Below, piece by piece: positions 60,406 to 64,000 of a stretch of 64,000 nt of DNA (position 1 is its first letter; the number at the start of each line of letters is the position of its first letter). This DNA comes from Lachnospiraceae bacterium. Lineage in GTDB: Bacteria; Bacillota; Clostridia; Lachnospirales; Lachnospiraceae. The notes below the pieces were generated by a model. That model made no database searches. It saw nothing but the letters and a program-made list of their open reading frames with translations, and was not told where the DNA came from. Both the position numbers and the translations under genes were made by a program. The DNA lies in NCBI GenBank assembly GCA_017626325.1, contig JAGAIZ010000008.1:1-64000 (forward strand), read 5' to 3'.

Positions 60406-62091
60406 TCAGTCTGCCACATCCCAGTTCTGCACATCATTGAAGAATCCGTATACGGTAGGCTCCGCTCCGGTCACACGATTATTGACAGCGCCCATCTGGC
60501 TGATAACATATACAGAGAACATAGGAACATCTTCCTGCACCTTCCTGTCTACAATCGCATAGTCTGCTTTCAACTGCGCTATGTCAGTGGTCGTCTGTGT
60601 ATCCTCCAGCGCCGCGCTGATTTCTTCGTCAGCATATCCTGTCCAGCTTCCTTCGCCTGCTAACAGCCACGCCACATCCGGATAAGGGTCAACCGGCGCA
60701 TAGGTGTACTGCACCGCCATAATATCATAATCCGTTCCGCCTGCGGCGGTCATCAGATTCGCCAGATCCATCGTAGTAATTTCTGTCTTAATACCTACCG
60801 CAGCCCACTGTGCCGCAAGAATCTGCGCACCGTTTACGAAAGTGCTGTCTCCCGACCACACATAGAAACGCAACGTCTGGGAGCCATCCCAGCCCGCTTC
60901 CTCCAGAAGCGCTTTGGCTTTCTCCGGGTCATAGGCTATAGGTTCAATCGAACTGTCATAATACGGACTTGCCGAAGAGAGAAATCCGTCTACCACTTCT
61001 CCGTGCCCGGAAAGAAGCTGGTCTACCAACTGCTGTCTGTCAATGGCATAGACAAGCGCCTGACGCACTCTCGCGTCGGGTATATTCGCCGTCTGGATAA
61101 AAGCGGACTGGTTGGTCACCGGCGCGCCATATACTGCCGTCACATTCTCCAGCTTCTCAATACTTTCATAATCCGTCTCAGGAATTGCCGTCATGGTAAG
61201 CTGTGTAATGTCGATTTCGCCGGACTGCAGCCCCGCATAGACCTGACTGCCGTCCACAATTTTGATATTCAGTATGTCAATCTTCGGCGCACCCTTGAAG
61301 TAGTTCTCATTCGCCACATAGGAAATATAATGGTCCGTATCATAGTCTGTCAGAATAAAAGGCCCATTTGTCACATCCGGGTGGTTAAACCAATCGGCGG
61401 TAAGCAGTTCTTCTTCACTGAACTGCTCGATTACATGCTTCGGCAATGCACGCAGATATCTGCCGTAGGTATTGTTAAATGTCGTAAGGGACATCGGATA
61501 TTTGGACGTAAACTGAATCGTCTTCTCATCCAACACCGTAAGTCCCGCCATACTCTCCGCATTTTCTTCCACAAATCCCTCGTCGGAAGTTCCTTCAAAC
61601 GCATACAGCATCAGCGTCGTATTGTTTACCACAGGACTTGCCATACGCAGCACCGTATACTCCAGATCATACGCAGTCACCGGTTCTCCGTCAGACCATA
61701 CGGCATTGTCATCGATGTGCACGACGAAGTTCAGGTTATCCTCCGTGGTAATTGAATCCGCCAGCATATTCTGGAAGTTGGAATCCTTATCCAGTTCGAC
61801 AATCGGCAGAAACATCAGATCAACTGCATATTTATTAATTTCTGTCTGGTCGATTACAAACGGATTGATACCGCCTAAGCTGCTGGTAACGCCCACGTTA
61901 ATAATCTTCTCGCCCTCCTGCGCCTCTGCAGGTCCCGCACTCTGCTGTCCACTGTTGTCTTCCGCGGCACTTTCTGTGCTCTCCGTCCCGGTTCCCGCAG
62001 CGTCCCCACCAGACGAGCCACAGGCGGTCAGCGACATAAGCATCGTACCCGCAAGCACCAGACTTACAAGTTTTGCTGTCTTTCTTTTCAT
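60406..62091 (-). CDS. Substrate-binding lipoprotein of the peptide ABC transporter (SBP family 5)
   Basis: 561 aa from the ATG at 62091, preceded by GGAGG; an ATG four codons earlier overlaps the ribosome-binding site. A lipoprotein signal (MLMSLTAC, lipidated cysteine) is followed by a Ser/Glu/Gly-rich linker and the family 5 bilobal domain (about 65-555) with the conserved AVWSDGEPVTAYDLEYT segment. It captures oligopeptides, or related ligands such as nickel chelates, for the permeases encoded downstream. It has a consensus promoter with a palindrome in the leader; MITE copy B lies about 270 bp upstream. Confidence 0.93.
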   Translation of the reverse strand: MKRKTAKLVSLVLAGTMLMSLTACGSSGGDAAGTGTESTESAAEDNSGQQSAGPAEAQEGEKIINVGVTSSLGGINPFVIDQTEINKYAVDLMFLPIVELDKDSNFQNMLADSITTEDNLNFVVHIDDNAVWSDGEPVTAYDLEYTVLRMASPVVNNTTLMLYAFEGTSDEGFVEENAESMAGLTVLDEKTIQFTSKYPMSLTTFNNTYGRYLRALPKHVIEQFSEEELLTADWFNHPDVTNGPFILTDYDTDHYISYVANENYFKGAPKIDILNIKIVDGSQVYAGLQSGEIDITQLTMTAIPETDYESIEKLENVTAVYGAPVTNQSAFIQTANIPDARVRQALVYAIDRQQLVDQLLSGHGEVVDGFLSSASPYYDSSIEPIAYDPEKAKALLEEAGWDGSQTLRFYVWSGDSTFVNGAQILAAQWAAVGIKTEITTMDLANLMTAAGGTDYDIMAVQYTYAPVDPYPDVAWLLAGEGSWTGYADEEISAALEDTQTTTDIAQLKADYAIVDRKVQEDVPMFSVYVISQMGAVNNRVTGAEPTVYGFFNDVQNWDVAD

Positions 62092-62183
62092 AATCTCCTC
62101 CATTCCGAAGCGCTTTGTGCAGAAATCCCAAGCACAATCTCAGATTCTGCTCTGCGATACCTTCCGCTTCTCATTTTATATAT

Positions 62184-62200
62184 CCTAGTAATTAACTAGG
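62184..62200. promoter_or_regulatory. Operator-like palindrome downstream of the transporter promoter
   Basis: CCTAGT (62184-62189), AATTA, ACTAGG (62195-62200) is a perfect inverted repeat within the leader, about 12 bp after the -10. A repressor could block transcription there. No cognate regulator was identified in the window. Confidence 0.5.
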
Positions 62201-62211
62201 TATTGTATGAA

Positions 62212-62240
62212 ATTATACTTCCATATAGTGGCAATGTCAA
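62212..62240 (-). promoter_or_regulatory. Consensus sigma-A promoter of the peptide transporter operon
   Basis: Minus strand: TTGACA (62235-62240), 17-bp spacer, TATAAT (62212-62217), a perfect match to consensus. Confidence 0.85.
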
Positions 62241-62355
62241 TATTTTTATCATTTATTTCTGAAATAGCTTTGCACGCCTCCTTATCAGATACAATAATCG
62301 ATTTAGTATAGCATAATCTTGACAAAAAATGCAATGAGATGTATATTTTCTACAA

Positions 62356-62557
62356 CTTATTTAGTAACAGTTCAGCCATGCAGAAATGATTGCGCAAAAT
62401 AACCGTGGGAGCTTGCTCACTAAGGGCAATTTGTACAATCATTTCTATAGGGCGGACGCCCAACATGAAATAAGTTGTCGGAAATAACAATTATTTTTGT
62501 CAATCATATGCAATCCGACAACTTATGAATGGCATGGCTGAACTGTTACCTTATTTA
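62356..62557 (+). mobile_element. MITE-like element copy B with 8-bp target duplication
   Basis: The 186-bp element at 62364-62549 has the same terminal inverted repeats as copy A and is flanked by the perfect direct repeat CTTATTTA (62356-62363 and 62550-62557). Aligned with the reverse complement of copy A it differs at about three positions. The two copies bracket the five-gene transporter in opposite orientation. Its right end lies 39 bp before the C39-like gene. Confidence 0.92.
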
Positions 62558-62595
62558 TGACTGTTCCGTAATATTTTAACAGGGTAGGGCTTACC

Positions 62596-63237
62596 ATGAA
62601 AAATATACTTAACTACCAATCCAGCGAATATGACTGCGGTCCGATCACCTTAACAAATGCCATCCGCTATTTATTCGAACGGGAAGAAATCTATCCCGAC
62701 ATCATTAAATATATTATGCTGTACTGTCTGGATTCATACAACGAAGAAGGCGAAGTAGGCAAACGGGGAACCTCCGCTTCCGCCATGATGTTCTTAAGCA
62801 ACTGGCTGAATCAGTTCGGCAAGATGAAAAATTTCCCCATTAGCTGCGAATTTCTCTCCGGCGAAGCGGTATATTTCTCACAGAACAGCAAAATCGTCGG
62901 TGCTCTTCAACAGGGCGCGGCTATCGTCCTGCGGCTCTTTCTGGACGTGGAGCACTATGTACTGCTGACAGGCGTTGAGGATGACCAAATCCTTCTCTTC
63001 GACCCCTACTATGAAGAACTGGACGATCCCGAACTGGACGAAGAATATTTCGCTGACGGTATTACCTTTATCACCGACCAGCCCAAACGTGCTAACCGCT
63101 TAGTTTCCATGAAACGCCTGAATCGTATATCCGAGGGTTTCTACGAAATGGGACCCTACGCAATCCGCGAAGCGCTGATTATATTCAATCAGGAAACGCG
63201 GATGACCCCTGATGAAACGATCGATTACTTTATTTGA
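62596..63237 (+). CDS. C39-like papain-fold cysteine peptidase, unknown substrate
   Basis: 213 aa; the start follows a GGGTAGGG site. The N-terminal QSSEYDCGPITLTNAIRYLF contains the catalytic cysteine (C14) in the C39 (bacteriocin-processing) peptidase signature, and a histidine in VEHYVLLTGVED is the likely partner, followed by an Asp/Asn-type FDPYYEEL. No membrane segment, signal or ABC domain is attached, so it resembles stand-alone C39-like or BtrH_N-type proteins. It is a single gene next to MITE copy B and convergent with spoVT. A substrate cannot be named. Confidence 0.7.
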   Translation: MKNILNYQSSEYDCGPITLTNAIRYLFEREEIYPDIIKYIMLYCLDSYNEEGEVGKRGTSASAMMFLSNWLNQFGKMKNFPISCEFLSGEAVYFSQNSKIVGALQQGAAIVLRLFLDVEHYVLLTGVEDDQILLFDPYYEELDDPELDEEYFADGITFITDQPKRANRLVSMKRLNRISEGFYEMGPYAIREALIIFNQETRMTPDETIDYFI

Positions 63238-63239
63238 TA

Positions 63240-63281
63240 AAAATCCTGCCCGGTTGTTCTCATACAACCCAGCAGGATTTT
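63240..63281. terminator. Bidirectional terminator between the C39-like gene and spoVT
   Basis: AAAATCCTGC (63240-63249) pairs with GCAGGATTTT (63272-63281), with an inner GGTTGT/ACAACC pair. T-rich stretches occur on both sides, so it can serve the C39-like gene and the convergent spoVT. Confidence 0.8.
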
Positions 63282-63367
63282 CCTTTATTTCCGCAAGCCC
63301 GGGCCAATCAGCCATATCTGCATGCACATGCTGCATGATGCGGTCTGAACCGTAACGGCTATTCCTC

Positions 63368-63910
63368 TTACTGTTCCATCTGTCTGCCCAGGAAGCCCGC
63401 AGCAGATTGAATCAATTTCTGTTCCACCTCGCCCATCTTGGACTTGTGGTCCGTTTCCAGCAGAAGCACCGAACCGATCACGTCTCCCTCGCAGATAATG
63501 GGGCTGATTGCTTCATGATGAAATTCATCCGTGTCATTGCTGACCTGGATAAAATTCCGGTCGCCCTTCGCCGCCACAACGCTCTCTCTGTGATTGATCT
63601 TCTCTTCCAGTTCTCTGCTGATAGACTTCCCAATCAGTCCCTTCATGCCGCCCGCCACGGCGATAAACTGGTCTCTGTCGGATATCATGGCGATATGTCC
63701 GGACACCTGCGCCATGCTCTCCGCATACTGCTTGGCAAAAGTTCCCATCTCGCCAATGGGGGAATATTTCTTAAGAATAATCTCCCCTTCCCTGTCTGTG
63801 TAGATCTCCAGCGGATCCGATTCTCTGATGCGAAGAGTCCTGCGAATTTCTTTCGGAATAACAATACGTCCCAAATCATCTATACGTCTCACAATACCTG
63901 TTGCTTTCAT
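63368..63910 (-). CDS. spoVT: Stage V sporulation protein T (AbrB-family regulator)
   Basis: 180-aa forespore regulator. The N-terminal AbrB swapped-hairpin DNA-binding domain (1-50: MKATGIVRRIDDLGRIVIPK, then EIRRTLRIRESD) is followed by a GAF-like C-terminal domain (about 55-178). This two-domain form and length are diagnostic of SpoVT. It tunes sigma-G-dependent genes and affects germination. A sigma-G-like promoter lies just upstream, which supports the assignment. Confidence 0.95.
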   Translation of the reverse strand: MKATGIVRRIDDLGRIVIPKEIRRTLRIRESDPLEIYTDREGEIILKKYSPIGEMGTFAKQYAESMAQVSGHIAMISDRDQFIAVAGGMKGLIGKSISRELEEKINHRESVVAAKGDRNFIQVSNDTDEFHHEAISPIICEGDVIGSVLLLETDHKSKMGEVEQKLIQSAAGFLGRQMEQ

Positions 63911-63962
63911 ATCATATAACCTCCATCTACAAATCGTAGTAATCTTTTCATTTTGTTTTTAC

Positions 63963-63992
63963 TATTATTTGTAAACAGGAAAATTATATTCA
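63963..63992 (-). promoter_or_regulatory. Sigma-G-type promoter of spoVT
   Basis: Minus strand: -35 TGAATA (63987-63992), 17-bp spacer, -10 AATAATA (63963-63969, one mismatch to CATAMTA). It is about 55 bp before the start codon. Confidence 0.6.
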
Positions 63993-64000
63993 TAGAAACA

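Larger units (their letters stand above)
62104..62363. other. Regulatory region between the binding-protein gene and MITE copy B
   Basis: No gene. It holds the consensus promoter (62212-62240), the CCTAGT-AATTA-ACTAGG operator-like repeat, and upstream a second possible minus-strand promoter (TTGCAT, 18 bp, TATACT around 62305-62335). The rest is AT-rich. Confidence 0.55.

Overview
The window looks like the chromosome of an endospore-forming Firmicute of the class Clostridia, most likely a gut Lachnospiraceae. The evidence is five clostridial-style sporulation genes (spoIIID, sipL, spoIID, spoIIQ, spoVT), a T-box-controlled ileS, several families common in Lachnospiraceae, and clear sigma-A, sigma-E, sigma-F, sigma-G and sigma-D type promoters upstream of the expected genes. 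No rRNA, tRNA or CRISPR array was seen. Genus assignment is inference.

Layout. 1-2480: one end of an integrative element (MobC-like gene cut by the left edge, tyrosine integrase, small winged-helix/excisionase-like gene, divergent XRE regulator) abutting the 3' end of guaA. 2484-7031: guaA, a MATE exporter, spoIIID and a double-GNAT gene. 7328-16328: LysR regulator, secreted NlpC/P60 protein, asnS, FKBP/trigger-factor-like lipoprotein, DUF1934 gene, murI, GntR regulator, ispE. 16615-19036: a PadR gene with palindromic operators and a co-directional flavodoxin/SCP2-like/membrane fusion. 19213-25281: an uncharacterised 205-aa protein, sipL and a pyrC-orf-pyrK-pyrD operon whose intercistronic region is an array of hairpins. 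25330-29957: PrcB-like lipoprotein, plsC and a DUF2520-panB-panC-panD operon. 30163-37608: a GH9-like lipoprotein with a degenerate catalytic motif, an amidohydrolase, spoIID-spoIIQ, a Ca-loop protein under a sigma-D-like promoter and a LamG protein. 37704-54714: aconitase-type hydratase, hflX, a phosphotransferase, glgP, T-box plus ileS, an Rpn-like protein, degV, an Eis-like acetyltransferase and pncB. 54939-64000: M20 amidohydrolase, a complete five-gene peptide ABC transporter bracketed by two copies of a 186-bp MITE, a C39-like protein and spoVT.

How the genes work together. Nucleotide synthesis (guaA, pyrCKD), cofactor synthesis (pan operon, pncB, ispE), translation (asnS, ileS), envelope (murI, NlpC/P60, plsC) and glycogen use (glgP) are mixed with sporulation genes from several developmental stages. 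spoIID and spoIIQ act in engulfment, spoIIID is a mother-cell regulator, sipL acts in coat assembly and spoVT is a forespore regulator.

The least conventional signals are: two inverted MITE copies, each with a perfect 8-bp target duplication; the hairpin array before pyrK, one loop of which is perfectly complementary to the 11 bases next to the pyrK ribosome-binding site; the flavodoxin-SCP2-membrane fusion; the degenerate GH9 lipoprotein; and two mutually exclusive hairpins before the phosphotransferase gene.
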